Shown: piece after piece, positions 1 to 7,995 of the stretch
Numbering within the stretch: position 1 is the stretch's first letter
Layout of the letters: every line of letters starts with the position of its first letter
Assembly (NCBI GenBank): GCA_023392795.1
Contig: JAEWNJ010000003.1
Location: forward strand, 1 to 12,403
Direction: 5' to 3'
Length of the DNA stretch: 12,403 nucleotides
Source: Candidatus Cloacimonadota bacterium
Lineage (GTDB): Bacteria > Cloacimonadota > Cloacimonadia > Cloacimonadales > Cloacimonadaceae
Made by a program: the position numbers and the translations under genes
Notes under the pieces: generated by a model
What the model was told of the DNA's origin: nothing
Seen by the model: the letters and a program-made list of their open reading frames with translations, nothing else
Database searches by the model: none

Positions 1-47
1 CTGTCAATAATAGAGTTCTAATGATTCATTTCAGGAGTTTTATGCCC

Positions 48-911
48 ATGAAGAGACTTGTAGTCCCGATCCTGCTCTTATGCCTGCTACCTCTGGCGCT
101 TGCCGCTCTGGAGGGCTGGGAGCCGGAGGACTATCTGCGCCTGTATCTCAAGGTGCGCGCGGATCTAAGCGGGGGAGAAACCGTATACCATTACAGCGGA
201 AGGGTATACAGCTTCATCCCCGGTGAAAAGCGCATGGAACTCTTTGATTATGAGGGCTACAGCATTGCGCGCCTGGATGATCAGGCTGATAGCATCAGGA
301 TCTTGAGCAAAGAAGTGGGGCTCTTCAAGGATCACCGCACCGGCGAAATTCTGAACGAGTGGCGTAATCCCCTTACCGGTGAGGTCTTGCCGGTGATGCA
401 CATCTTTAATGATCCGGTGAATCAGGACCTCACTTTCGGCCCTGACCTTTTGCCCTATATCCGCCAGATCTTGCCCTATGAAGATCTGGGGGAGACGCTG
501 ATCTTTCACAGCGAGATTTTCCCTTTTCATCCCAGTCCCTTATCCCGGCGTGAACATGGCGCATTCATACAAAGCGAAACCTTTCAGGCAGCGGAATTGA
601 GCGAGTATTTGGTGAACAAGAATGAGCTCTTGCTCAGCTCATCCGGCAGCGTTCCTGCCATCCTTAGCTTCACCAGGATCACCCCCTGGCTGCCCTTTAT
701 GAAGATGGGTGACCGCCCGGGCAACCTGATATTCGTATGCCGGGGCAAGAAACTGGCTGGCGGTTTTGATGAATTGCCGGAGCAGATCAAGGACTATATA
801 CTGGCTCAGCATCCGGACTATTCGAAAGCCCCTGATGGCTGGAGTGAGCCCAATGAAACGGCGTGGACCGCGTTTAAGAAATCACTGATTGAAAACAAAG
901 AAGAGGAGTAA
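48..911 (+). CDS. Exported DUF1838-like protein
   Basis: A 287-residue exported protein. The N-terminus is a textbook signal peptide: M-K-R, a leucine-rich core, then an A-L-A|A cleavage site about 20 residues in. The mature part contains F-K-D-H-R-T-G-E-I-L-N-E-W-R-N-P followed by T-G-E and H-I-F-N-D-P-V-N, which I recognise as the pattern of the DUF1838 family. That family has no established biochemical function. It is probably periplasmic or secreted. An upstream in-frame ATG at 42 is only 4 bases from the AGGAG at 33-37. The ATG at 48 gives 10 bases of spacing and a cleaner signal peptide, so I prefer it; the ATG at 21 lies before the ribosome binding site and is unlikely. The last codons (AGAGGAG) form the ribosome binding site of the next gene, so the two are probably co-expressed. 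The family call is from memory of the motif and is moderately sure; the export call is strong. Confidence 0.7.
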   Translation: MKRLVVPILLLCLLPLALAALEGWEPEDYLRLYLKVRADLSGGETVYHYSGRVYSFIPGEKRMELFDYEGYSIARLDDQADSIRILSKEVGLFKDHRTGEILNEWRNPLTGEVLPVMHIFNDPVNQDLTFGPDLLPYIRQILPYEDLGETLIFHSEIFPFHPSPLSRREHGAFIQSETFQAAELSEYLVNKNELLLSSSGSVPAILSFTRITPWLPFMKMGDRPGNLIFVCRGKKLAGGFDELPEQIKDYILAQHPDYSKAPDGWSEPNETAWTAFKKSLIENKEEE

Positions 912-914
912 GCG

Positions 915-2402
915 ATGAGAAAAATACTGACTGTGTTGCTTTTGATGTTTTGTGTTGGTTTATGCGCACAGGATATGGATTTGCTATACAACCTGAGGCA
1001 CAGTTCACGAGATGCCAATGGCTTTGTCCATCTGCGTTTTGATGGTGTGGAAGAGATGAGTGATATAAGTTACGAAGCTTTTTATGGCATGAATGGTTCC
1101 TGGCAGCAAACGGCAGTGAACGCGCTCGCCTTTCCCGAGATGGAAGCTCTGATCCCCTACGAGTTTGGGCAAAGACTGCGTTACCGGCTGCGGGCATCGT
1201 TGGATTATGCGGGTGAAAGCCTGGCCATGCTGCATCCAGCGTATCTGGATAACAACGTCTTCCCCGTGCCCCTGAGCGGGCAAGCATTGATCGGCAATGA
1301 TCCCGAAGGGGATTCGCTGTTGGTCTATGCGCCAAATCTGGATCTCACCGATTCTTACATTGCCTGCACTCAGGACAAGATCTATCGCACGATTGGCAAC
1401 GTCAGCGGGGCATTCCCCACCATGCAGGGCCTTACCAGCTACAATATTTACCTGGGCACTCTGATCAATCCCGATGCGCTGAGCGACTCCCTGATCTTTG
1501 CCATGGTCTATAGTTTCAGCATTCCCGGGGTTTTATCTTCGGGTCTGTATAAGATCGGCATCAGCGACGGCAGCACTCCCAGCTTTGAAAGGCTTGGCGA
1601 TGTGCAATCCCAGGTAACCGGCGGCAAGCTACAGCTTAGCTGCAACTGGGCGGATCTAAGCTCCGATCCCGATTTTGGTACCTGGCCAAATAGCGCCAAC
1701 GCGCTGCTAATCGCCGATCTGAGCCTGCAGGTGAGCATCGATCTGAGCACAATGACGCCCAGTCTGACTCCCGGGGATTACGGTCAGATCGGATTGGTGG
1801 AATTTAGAGACTTGATCTATGAAGTGGCCGAAAACACTCTTCCCGCGCTGAAGATAGATTATTACAATCCAGTAACCGATGAAGTCCATCTCTATTACAC
1901 GGATGCAGATCAGGATTGCCCTTTGAGCGCTGTGATGAGCGCTGATGATGGCTCGGGCGGCGTTATTTACACAGATATGACCCCCACCTACAATGCCGAT
2001 GGCAGCATCACCTACGTGGAATACACCAGTGGCCCGGGAGTAGCTTATACCGTATCCGACAACATGATGGATTATGTTACTCTGGATTTCCCCGTGGCCA
2101 ATACCGATGCAGTTCAGATTCCCGCTGCTGCCCTTTCCTGCCGTCTGCCCAATCCCATAGCCGCCAATCAGCAAGTGGTGGAGATCCGGCTTTCGGGGGT
2201 CGAGAAAGCTCCATTGCAGATGGATATTTACAATCTGAGAGGGCAGAAAGTGCTTTCTCTAAAAGGTATGAACCCCAATTCTGAAAACAGCGTTTACACG
2301 TGGGACAGAGGGCAATATCCTGCTCTGGGTAGTGGGATATATTTCCTGAAGATCAGCCAAAATGGCCGCAGCGGCGTAAAGCGCTTCATTATAACCAAGT
2401 AA
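915..2402 (+). CDS. Secreted protein with T9SS-type C-terminal sorting domain
   Basis: A 495-residue exported protein of unknown function. Residues 1-18 form a signal peptide, with likely cleavage in L-C-A|Q leaving an N-terminal glutamine. The C-terminal ~87 residues (409-495) have the layout of a T9SS type A/FlgD-like sorting domain: L-P-N-P, then D-I-Y-N-L-R-G-Q (437-444), T-W-D, S-G-I-Y-F-L-K-I and a basic end K-R-F-I-I-T-K. In known T9SS substrates this domain directs export across the outer membrane and is removed or anchored at the surface. The body is rich in aromatic and Asp residues; a T-D-A-D-Q-D stretch resembles calcium-binding Asp loops of extracellular beta-sandwich domains. 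No catalytic motif is recognised. It starts 3 bases after the upstream stop, with AGAGGAG 6 bases before the ATG, so it belongs to the same transcript. Sorting-domain call is strong; the body cannot be assigned. Confidence 0.8.
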   Translation: MRKILTVLLLMFCVGLCAQDMDLLYNLRHSSRDANGFVHLRFDGVEEMSDISYEAFYGMNGSWQQTAVNALAFPEMEALIPYEFGQRLRYRLRASLDYAGESLAMLHPAYLDNNVFPVPLSGQALIGNDPEGDSLLVYAPNLDLTDSYIACTQDKIYRTIGNVSGAFPTMQGLTSYNIYLGTLINPDALSDSLIFAMVYSFSIPGVLSSGLYKIGISDGSTPSFERLGDVQSQVTGGKLQLSCNWADLSSDPDFGTWPNSANALLIADLSLQVSIDLSTMTPSLTPGDYGQIGLVEFRDLIYEVAENTLPALKIDYYNPVTDEVHLYYTDADQDCPLSAVMSADDGSGGVIYTDMTPTYNADGSITYVEYTSGPGVAYTVSDNMMDYVTLDFPVANTDAVQIPAAALSCRLPNPIAANQQVVEIRLSGVEKAPLQMDIYNLRGQKVLSLKGMNPNSENSVYTWDRGQYPALGSGIYFLKISQNGRSGVKRFIITK

Positions 2403-2412
2403 GAGGTATCAT

Positions 2413-3429
2413 TTGTTTATAGATTATGCAAGAGTAAGAATCAAAGCAGGTAATGGCGGCGATGGAGCAGTAAGCTTTCGCCGCGAGAAGTTTGTTCCCA
2501 AGGGCGGTCCTGATGGCGGCGACGGAGGTCGGGGCGGAGACGTGATCGCGATTGGCGACACCAATCTGAACACGCTTTTGGACTATCGTTTCAGCAAGTT
2601 CTTCAAGGCCGCAAACGGTGTTCCGGGTGCTGGCGGACGTAAAACCGGACATTCCGGGGCTCCGCTGATCCTGAGATTGCCGCTGGGTACAGAAGTATTT
2701 GTGATCGAAGAGGAGCGCAAGGTAAAGCTGGCGGATATTACCATCGCCGGAGAAGAGATCGTGCTGGCCAAAGGTGGGCATGGCGGAAAGGGCAACAGCA
2801 ATTTTGCCACCCCCACCAATCAAGCGCCGCGTCACGCTACACCGGGTAAACACACTCATGAAATGGAACTGGAGTTTGTGCTCAAACTGATGGCGGATGT
2901 GGGTTTGGTCGGCTTTCCCAATGCCGGGAAATCGACCCTGTTATCAGTGCTTTCCGCTGCCCGACCCAAGATTGCCGATTATGAATTCACCACCCTGGAA
3001 CCGATGTTGGGGGTGGTAAGTGTGTCTGAATATCAGAGCTTCGTGATGGCCGATATTCCTGGCATCATAGAAGGCGCGCACATCGGTAAGGGTCTGGGAC
3101 ATCAGTTCTTGCGCCATATCCAGCGCACCAGCATCCTGCTTTATCTCATCGATGTAGCGATGGCAGATCCCCTGGAAGCCTATCGCACTCTGCGGGCGGA
3201 ATTGTATCTCTACGATAGCTTTATGGACAAGAAACCCTTCCATATCGTACTCAGTAAGGTCGATACCATCCCGGAGGATGAGCGCGAAGAGAGACTGGCC
3301 GAGGTGAAGCAAAGCTTCAAAGATGCCACGGGACAGGAGCCGGAAGTAGTTTCCTCCGTGGGTAACATCGGGCTGGAGCATCTGAAATATACCCTGTATC
3401 GCATGATTCAAACCAGCAGAAACGACTGA
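2413..3429 (+). CDS. obg: GTPase Obg/CgtA
   Basis: A 338-residue Obg GTPase, which acts in large ribosomal subunit assembly and stress control. The N-terminal glycine-rich Obg fold spans about 1-157, with G-G-x-G-G-x-G-G runs at 31-42 and 121-127. The G domain follows: P-loop G-F-P-N-A-G-K-S-T at 167-175, switch I T-T at 193-194, and D-I-P-G at 214-217. The guanine-specificity motif, usually N-K-x-D, reads S-K-V-D at 281-284. The protein ends right after the G domain, so the optional C-terminal OCT domain is absent, as in many members. The start is TTG: the family's invariant N-terminus (M-F-I-D-Y) begins exactly there, and GAGG at 2403-2406 sits 6 bases upstream. It begins 10 bases after the preceding gene's stop, with no visible promoter between them, so it is probably read through from the secreted-protein genes. 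Confidence 0.97.
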   Translation: MFIDYARVRIKAGNGGDGAVSFRREKFVPKGGPDGGDGGRGGDVIAIGDTNLNTLLDYRFSKFFKAANGVPGAGGRKTGHSGAPLILRLPLGTEVFVIEEERKVKLADITIAGEEIVLAKGGHGGKGNSNFATPTNQAPRHATPGKHTHEMELEFVLKLMADVGLVGFPNAGKSTLLSVLSAARPKIADYEFTTLEPMLGVVSVSEYQSFVMADIPGIIEGAHIGKGLGHQFLRHIQRTSILLYLIDVAMADPLEAYRTLRAELYLYDSFMDKKPFHIVLSKVDTIPEDEREERLAEVKQSFKDATGQEPEVVSSVGNIGLEHLKYTLYRMIQTSRND

Positions 3430-3442
3430 AGCGGATGGATCG

Positions 3443-4537
3443 GTGAGCGAAGAGACCTATCTGGCGTGGTTGTGCCTGAAAACGGCACCGCAATTGCCCC
3501 TGAGGGCTTGCCTAAACCTCCTGGATATCTATCCAGATCCCACTCTGTTTGTGGGTAAACCCGATCATCCCATCTATCAGCAGGGCATCCTCAAAGCAGA
3601 CGCCGCCAGACACCTGAAGGACTTTATCCTGCCCCAAAACGTGGAGCAGATTCTGCAAAATATGCGGCATTATCAGATCCGCTGCCTGGCATACCCAGAT
3701 CAGGATTATCCGGACAAGCTGAGAGAAATCTTCGCCCCACCCATGCTGCTGTATGTTCGCGGTGATCTGGAAAGTGCCTTGAGGCGCAAATGTTTGGCGG
3801 TGGTGGGAACGCGTAAAGCGACTTCCTATGGCCGGGAGATGTGCCGCAGAGTGCTCACTCCGCTATGCAAGGACGGTCTAACCGTTGTCAGCGGCCTTGC
3901 CATGGGCATCGACACCTTCGCTCATCACGTGGCGCTGGAAAGCTCTTCCCTCACTGTGGCAGTTCTGGCCTGTGGGGTGGAAAACGTTTACCCTCCTCAG
4001 AATCTGGAATTGGCGAGGCGCATTGTCGATCAAGGGGCTCTGGTAAGCGAATACGAACCGGGTTCCAAACCCGAAAGATGGAATTTCCCAGCCCGTAACC
4101 GCATCATCAGCGCTCTGTCCGATGCTGTCTTTGTGGTGGAAGGTCCCATCACCAGCGGCGCACTTCTGACCGCGAAAGACGCCATCGAACAAAACCGGGA
4201 TGTCTGCGCTCTGCCGGGGAATATCAATAATATCAATGCGGGAGGTCCGAATCATCTGATCAAGCACGGCGCTGCGTTGATCTCCGACGCGGAGGACCTC
4301 TACATGCTGCTGAATATGAAGCCGGAGAGCGAGAAGCAACTGGACATATTCCCGGAGCTGTGTCCGGATGAAGAAACCCTGGTCAGCCTTCTCAAAGAGG
4401 CACAAAGAGCCCTCAGCTTCGATGAACTGCTGATTCAGAGTGCATTCCCCATCGGCCGGCTGTCCACCCATCTTACCAATCTGGAACTGAAAGGACTGAT
4501 CGGCAAGGAAAGCGGTAATAGCTTCTTCCTGTTATAA
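3443..4537 (+). CDS. dprA: DNA-processing protein DprA
   Basis: A complete 364-residue DprA (Smf). In studied bacteria DprA binds incoming single-stranded DNA during transformation and loads RecA. A helical N-terminal region (about 1-100) precedes the Rossmann-type domain, marked by A-V-V-G-T-R (119-124), S-G-L-A-M-G-I-D (150-157), N-V-Y-P-P-Q-N (181-187), R-N-R-I-I-S-A-L-S-D (218-227) and S-G-A-L-L-T-A-K (238-245). It ends with L-P-G-N and a G-G-P-N-H-L-I segment. Residues ~310-364 match the C-terminal winged helix of many DprA proteins. The usual S-G-x-A-R-G-I-D has Met in place of Arg, a common variation. The start is GTG, 13 bases after obg's stop, with only a weak purine-rich ribosome binding site (GCGGATGGAT). 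An overlapping three-codon ATG frame at 3435 is judged meaningless. No competence apparatus is visible nearby. Confidence 0.96.
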   Translation: MSEETYLAWLCLKTAPQLPLRACLNLLDIYPDPTLFVGKPDHPIYQQGILKADAARHLKDFILPQNVEQILQNMRHYQIRCLAYPDQDYPDKLREIFAPPMLLYVRGDLESALRRKCLAVVGTRKATSYGREMCRRVLTPLCKDGLTVVSGLAMGIDTFAHHVALESSSLTVAVLACGVENVYPPQNLELARRIVDQGALVSEYEPGSKPERWNFPARNRIISALSDAVFVVEGPITSGALLTAKDAIEQNRDVCALPGNINNINAGGPNHLIKHGAALISDAEDLYMLLNMKPESEKQLDIFPELCPDEETLVSLLKEAQRALSFDELLIQSAFPIGRLSTHLTNLELKGLIGKESGNSFFLL

Positions 4538-4583
4538 GCCCATCAGTTTGTACCTGCCACAGCCACACAAAGGAGCATTATCA

Positions 4584-4679
4584 ATGCAAGATATCCCCCG
4601 GACTTACGTGGATAACGCCATTGCCTGGGCGAAGAGCCAGCTAGGCAATACCGATTATCGTGGAAATTGCCTGGTATTC
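4584..4679 (+). pseudogene. 5' fragment of a peptidoglycan-hydrolase-like gene (CHAP/NlpC-P60 type)
   Basis: An ATG at 4584 is preceded by AGGAG at 4571-4575 with ideal 8-base spacing, 46 bases after dprA. The first 32 codons read like the start of a cysteine-peptidase cell-wall hydrolase. A helix A-I-A-W-A-K-S-Q-L-G is followed by Y-R-G-N-C-L-V-F, where the Cys would be the catalytic nucleophile. In such proteins the domain should continue for about 100 residues with a His. Instead the similarity stops at codon 32, 1-3 bases before the stop codon of the convergent TPR gene. The frame stays open to 4811, but those codons are simply the antisense of that gene and look like noise. I read it as a gene truncated by deletion or rearrangement; an assembly chimera is the alternative. 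The family call rests on a short motif and is tentative; the good start site and abrupt loss are seen directly. Confidence 0.5.
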
Positions 4680-6380
4680 TTACTTCTGATTCAATGCAGC
4701 ATCCAGCAGCTTCCAAAACTCATCCGTGGGATCACTGATCAATTCCAGGCAGGATTGGGCTTCGGATTTATTGCCTTGAGCCAGGCGGATCATCCCGATA
4801 TGATACAGTAATTCTGGATGCATATCTTTCATGGGCAGGCTTGCGCTGATTTTGGGGATGTAGGATGCCGCTGTAGCGATGTTTCCCTTTAGGTATTGCA
4901 ACCACGCCATGGAATCCAGAAAGGATTCACTATCGGGCTCATATTCCAGCGCTTTGCTGATGTATCCTTCGGCTTCGTCCCAACTTAGAGGATCGTCCAA
5001 AAGGTAGTAGCCAAGGTTGTTCAGGATGAGAGGATTGGTGGGAAAGTTCTGCGCTGCCATGCGCAAGATGCGGATGGTCTCATCCTTGGAGTATTCTTTG
5101 ATCGCATGATCCATCAGGCTAGCATAATCCTCTTCGCTGCAGAGGTTATTTTCTGCCAGATAGACCAAAAATGCGGCGATAGAATCAACCTTCAAGTTTA
5201 CATCATCACTCGTGTGCAGCAGTTCTCTCAATTGCGGATGCTTGATGATCGAGACGATGCGCTGATTTAGCTCTTTATTGGCAGCCTCAGAATCCATCCC
5301 TTCCAAAGCCACTTTGCTATACAGGTATCTGCCACCAATATTGAGAGCATCTTCCAACCCCGTAACGCGTTCAGACAGGGCATCCACAGGCAAGTTGGCA
5401 TCTTCATGCAGCAACGCGTAGGAAATCAGAACTCCAGCGATCGGCGGATCCATCTCAAGTTCCTGTTTCTCGTTCAGGAGGAAGCTGCTGATGGCAGATA
5501 TGACCTTTGGATCGTTGGCATAATATGCCAATTCACCCAGCATGGCGATCAGGGATTTATCCCGGGTGTCCAGGATATTCTTCGCGTGCGGCAGGATTAC
5601 GTCCGCTCGTTGCTGTTGGCGCATGGTATCCATGACGATCATCATGTCCCGGGCTTGGGCAGGGTATTCCATGGCGGCAAAGCTCTTGGCGATTTCAGGG
5701 AATCTCTTTTGGCGAACCATGATGTCTAACCACAGCTGGAGGGATTCCCGATAATTTGGATGCCGCGAGAGCAGATCCAGACTGATCCGAGGGTCTTTTT
5801 CCTGATGAATTGCCGCCAGTGCCCAGGCAATAAAGTCTTTATCCGAACTTGCGGCGAGGATTCGTTTTATCCGACCGGTGTCCGCCCTGCCGGTGCTGCT
5901 GTATTGATGGGAGTAAAGTACAAACTCAGCAGTATCCGTATCGTGCTTGGTGCTGATCTCATTCAGCGCCCAATCCACTCCATCGCGGTCGTTCAAAACC
6001 TCGTAGATACGCATGGCGTTGTACACATCAGTAAACTCAAATTGCTGCTCAAGCCGCGCCTGATCAAGGATCTGCTTCATTTCTTCGCCGGGGATGTTTC
6101 CCATGCCAAACAAATCCATCTGGCTGCGAAGCAGGGCTCTTTTTATCTGTGGACTGGCCGGATCGTGAGAAAGAGCTTTTTGATACTGATCTTTCGCGGC
6201 CATGGGATCCTGAAAAGAGGCGTAACTACCGGAAAGGAAGTAATACGTGGAATATAGGTTGGGACGCGAAAAATCGGGAGTATCGGCAGCTTCGCTTCTG
6301 TCGCTTTTTGGTACTGTGGCGCAAGCTCCCAGCAGGAAGACGAGGGTGATATACACAAAGAGGTGACGCAATATAGACAT
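4680..6380 (-). CDS. TPR-repeat outer-membrane-type lipoprotein
   Basis: A 566-residue predicted lipoprotein. The lipobox L-L-G-A-C puts the lipidated Cys at residue 20 after a hydrophobic core. An N-terminal TPR-like helix pair lies at about 42-95 (Y-Y-F-L-S-G-S-Y, Y-Q-K-A-L-S-H-D-P). The centre is alpha-helical with weak repeats. The clearest tetratricopeptide motifs are at about 449-549 (N-N-L-G-Y-Y-L-L, I-S-K-A-L-E-Y-E-P, A-W-L-Q-Y-L-K-G-N, H-I-G-M-I-R-L-A-Q-G). TPR lipoproteins usually scaffold envelope complexes; the partner here is unknown. It is the last gene of the long leftward operon, 3 bases after the DUF4837 gene. AAAGG abuts the ATG directly, which is too close to work well. The in-frame TTG at 6371, 9 bases from that AAAGG, may be the true start (M-R-H-L-F) and still leaves an intact lipoprotein signal. 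Its stop lies at the convergent breakpoint described for the hydrolase fragment. Confidence 0.85.
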   Translation of the reverse strand: MSILRHLFVYITLVFLLGACATVPKSDRSEAADTPDFSRPNLYSTYYFLSGSYASFQDPMAAKDQYQKALSHDPASPQIKRALLRSQMDLFGMGNIPGEEMKQILDQARLEQQFEFTDVYNAMRIYEVLNDRDGVDWALNEISTKHDTDTAEFVLYSHQYSSTGRADTGRIKRILAASSDKDFIAWALAAIHQEKDPRISLDLLSRHPNYRESLQLWLDIMVRQKRFPEIAKSFAAMEYPAQARDMMIVMDTMRQQQRADVILPHAKNILDTRDKSLIAMLGELAYYANDPKVISAISSFLLNEKQELEMDPPIAGVLISYALLHEDANLPVDALSERVTGLEDALNIGGRYLYSKVALEGMDSEAANKELNQRIVSIIKHPQLRELLHTSDDVNLKVDSIAAFLVYLAENNLCSEEDYASLMDHAIKEYSKDETIRILRMAAQNFPTNPLILNNLGYYLLDDPLSWDEAEGYISKALEYEPDSESFLDSMAWLQYLKGNIATAASYIPKISASLPMKDMHPELLYHIGMIRLAQGNKSEAQSCLELISDPTDEFWKLLDAALNQK

Positions 6381-6383
6381 CCT

Positions 6384-7436
6384 TTATTTGAGGCTGATGC
6401 TTTGGGAGATCACAAAGAGTTCCTGCAAGATCGGAAGCTTATCCCCGGCAGGGAAATAGACGCTGTTATCCACGATGTAGGCCTTGCCCTGATGCCAAAA
6501 GGCAAAAGATTGGAAAGCGCCGCCAATCATGTGCTTGGGATTGGTCCAGGCCCCGGTGAGACGCAGGGCATTGAATCCGGCAAAGCCAACCCCGTCCTGG
6601 CGGATGGTATTCTCATCGAAGACATCGCCTTCGAAGTACTTCTCCCCGATCATGCGGCGTTTCTGTATGATCCAGGCGTGAGTAAGCGATGCTTCATCCG
6701 GCATGTCCTCATAATAGATGTTCACGTATTTATCGGGGATTTCCCGGTTTTGCATGCGGGCGCGATAGATGAAGGAGATGAACTTGCCCTTGCGATCGTT
6801 CGAATAGAGCGTGTAGTTATTCGGAATCTTGATGCTAAAAGGATAGGCATCGAAAAATGAGAGGGGGATGATCTTCTGCTGGTAGCATTCGTAGCCCAGA
6901 CGATCCCGGTAGCGCTTGAGCAGGAGCCGGAAGAGATTCTCACTCTGCAGGGCAGAGATGGTCTTCAGGTTTTCGGGATTATCAGCCATCAGATACATGA
7001 TCAATTGATCGCGGGAAGCGAAGTTCTTGGCGATAAAGAGATCCCCTCCGCTTTGGCTGACGCGGGAGATGAAATCCTGGGCCAGGCTTTGCTTCATGTG
7101 GGTGGAGACCCTGTCCACGCTTTGAAGGTCACCGATCAGCAGCAGATTGCGGTAGCCAGCGTACTTATCATAATCAGCGATACTGGTGGGAATCAGGTTA
7201 AAGTATTTTTCCGGGTAAACCAGCATCAATTCGCGTTCGATGCTGCCCCGCACGATGCCTTGCAGCTTGCTCCAATTGGCACCATCGCAAAACACATAAA
7301 CGTCACGCAAGTCTCCCAAGGCCAGGGGCTTGCCGTTGTCGATCAAAGAATCGTACTCTGTATATCGCACAGATTCTTGTTTGCCCGAGCAGCCAAAGAG
7401 CATAAACAGGACAGAAAGCAGGATAATCCAACGCAT
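6384..7436 (-). CDS. DUF4837-family lipoprotein
   Basis: A 350-residue predicted lipoprotein. The signal peptide ends in M-L-F-G-C, with Cys16 as the lipidation site. The body resembles DUF4837, a family of Bacteroidota lipoproteins of unknown function. It shows an early segment V-Y-V-F-C-D-G-A-N-W-S-K (nuclease-like strand-helix pattern, activity not shown), then Y-R-N-L-L-L-I-G. A C-terminal half follows with L-T-G-A-W, G-G-A-F-Q-S-F and V-D-N-S-V-Y-F-P-A-G-D-K. The ATG is one base after the pgsA stop. The ribosome binding site AAAGGAGG (7442-7449) lies inside the last pgsA codons, 5 bases from the ATG, which implies coupled translation. The TPR lipoprotein follows after 3 bases; two adjacent lipoproteins of unknown role may act together in the envelope. 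The lipoprotein call is strong; the family call is from motif memory. Confidence 0.75.
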   Translation of the reverse strand: MRWIILLSVLFMLFGCSGKQESVRYTEYDSLIDNGKPLALGDLRDVYVFCDGANWSKLQGIVRGSIERELMLVYPEKYFNLIPTSIADYDKYAGYRNLLLIGDLQSVDRVSTHMKQSLAQDFISRVSQSGGDLFIAKNFASRDQLIMYLMADNPENLKTISALQSENLFRLLLKRYRDRLGYECYQQKIIPLSFFDAYPFSIKIPNNYTLYSNDRKGKFISFIYRARMQNREIPDKYVNIYYEDMPDEASLTHAWIIQKRRMIGEKYFEGDVFDENTIRQDGVGFAGFNALRLTGAWTNPKHMIGGAFQSFAFWHQGKAYIVDNSVYFPAGDKLPILQELFVISQSISLK

Positions 7437-7437
7437 C

Positions 7438-7995
7438 TTAAGCCTCCTTTGGCAAAAGCGCTTTGAGATAGTTTAATCCACTGAACAGGGTGATGCCCAC
7501 CACCAGCCAGAACCAGATCCTCACTCCGGTGATGACGCCGGAACTTACCGCAGGTACATAGGCCATCATGGTCAGGGCAAATATGATGCCGAACATCTGC
7601 ATCACGGTCTTCAACTTACCCAGTTTATCCGCGGCCACCACAATGCCTTTTCTGTGGAAAACTTCCCGCAGAATGGTGATGCCGGTCTCGCGGACGAAGA
7701 TGATAATCAGGATCAGGGGGTGCAGATGAAAGGGTGCCAGGTAGGTGAGTCCGACCAGGGCTGAGAGCACCAAAAGCTTATCTGCCAAGGGATCCATGAT
7801 CTTGCCGAAGTCGCTGATCACTTCCCATTTGCGAGCCAGGTAGCCATCCACGTAGTCGGTCAGTGAGGCCACGATGAAGATGAAGAGGCTCAGGGGCATG
7901 CAGTAGCTTTCCCTATGGATAAACAGGGCATACAAAAAGACCGGTACCAGCAGAAATCGCAGGATGGTGAGCGCATTTGGTATGTGTCTATACAT
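7438..7995 (-). CDS. pgsA: CDP-diacylglycerol-glycerol-3-phosphate 3-phosphatidyltransferase (PgsA)
   Basis: A 185-residue membrane enzyme of the CDP-alcohol phosphatidyltransferase family. It makes phosphatidylglycerophosphate, the first step to phosphatidylglycerol. The signature D-x2-D-G-x2-A-R-x8-G-x3-D-x3-D is complete (D47, D50, G51, A54, R55, G64, D68, D72), giving the two-metal active site. Hydrophobic stretches before and after it fit the usual six-helix membrane core, and N-A-L-T-I-L-R near the N-terminus is typical of PgsA. The frame is open further upstream, but I choose the ATG at 7995. It has GGAG 6 bases away and gives the standard length and N-terminus; the ATG at 7998 is the near alternative. 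The start overlaps the end of the FtsX-like gene by 8 bases. Phosphatidylserine or cardiolipin synthase relatives are possible, but length and N-terminus favour PgsA. Confidence 0.9.
   Translation of the reverse strand: MYRHIPNALTILRFLLVPVFLYALFIHRESYCMPLSLFIFIVASLTDYVDGYLARKWEVISDFGKIMDPLADKLLVLSALVGLTYLAPFHLHPLILIIIFVRETGITILREVFHRKGIVVAADKLGKLKTVMQMFGIIFALTMMAYVPAVSSGVITGVRIWFWLVVGITLFSGLNYLKALLPKEA

Noticed and set aside
3435..3446. Three-codon ATG frame overlapping the dprA start, as a leader peptide
   Set aside because: It is too short, has no ribosome binding site of its own, and easily arises by chance.
4643..4672. AGGCAAT/ATTGCCT inverted repeat between the convergent operons, as a bidirectional terminator
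   Set aside because: The stem is 7 bp with a 16-base loop and no T-tract follows on either strand. It also lies inside the hydrolase-like coding fragment.
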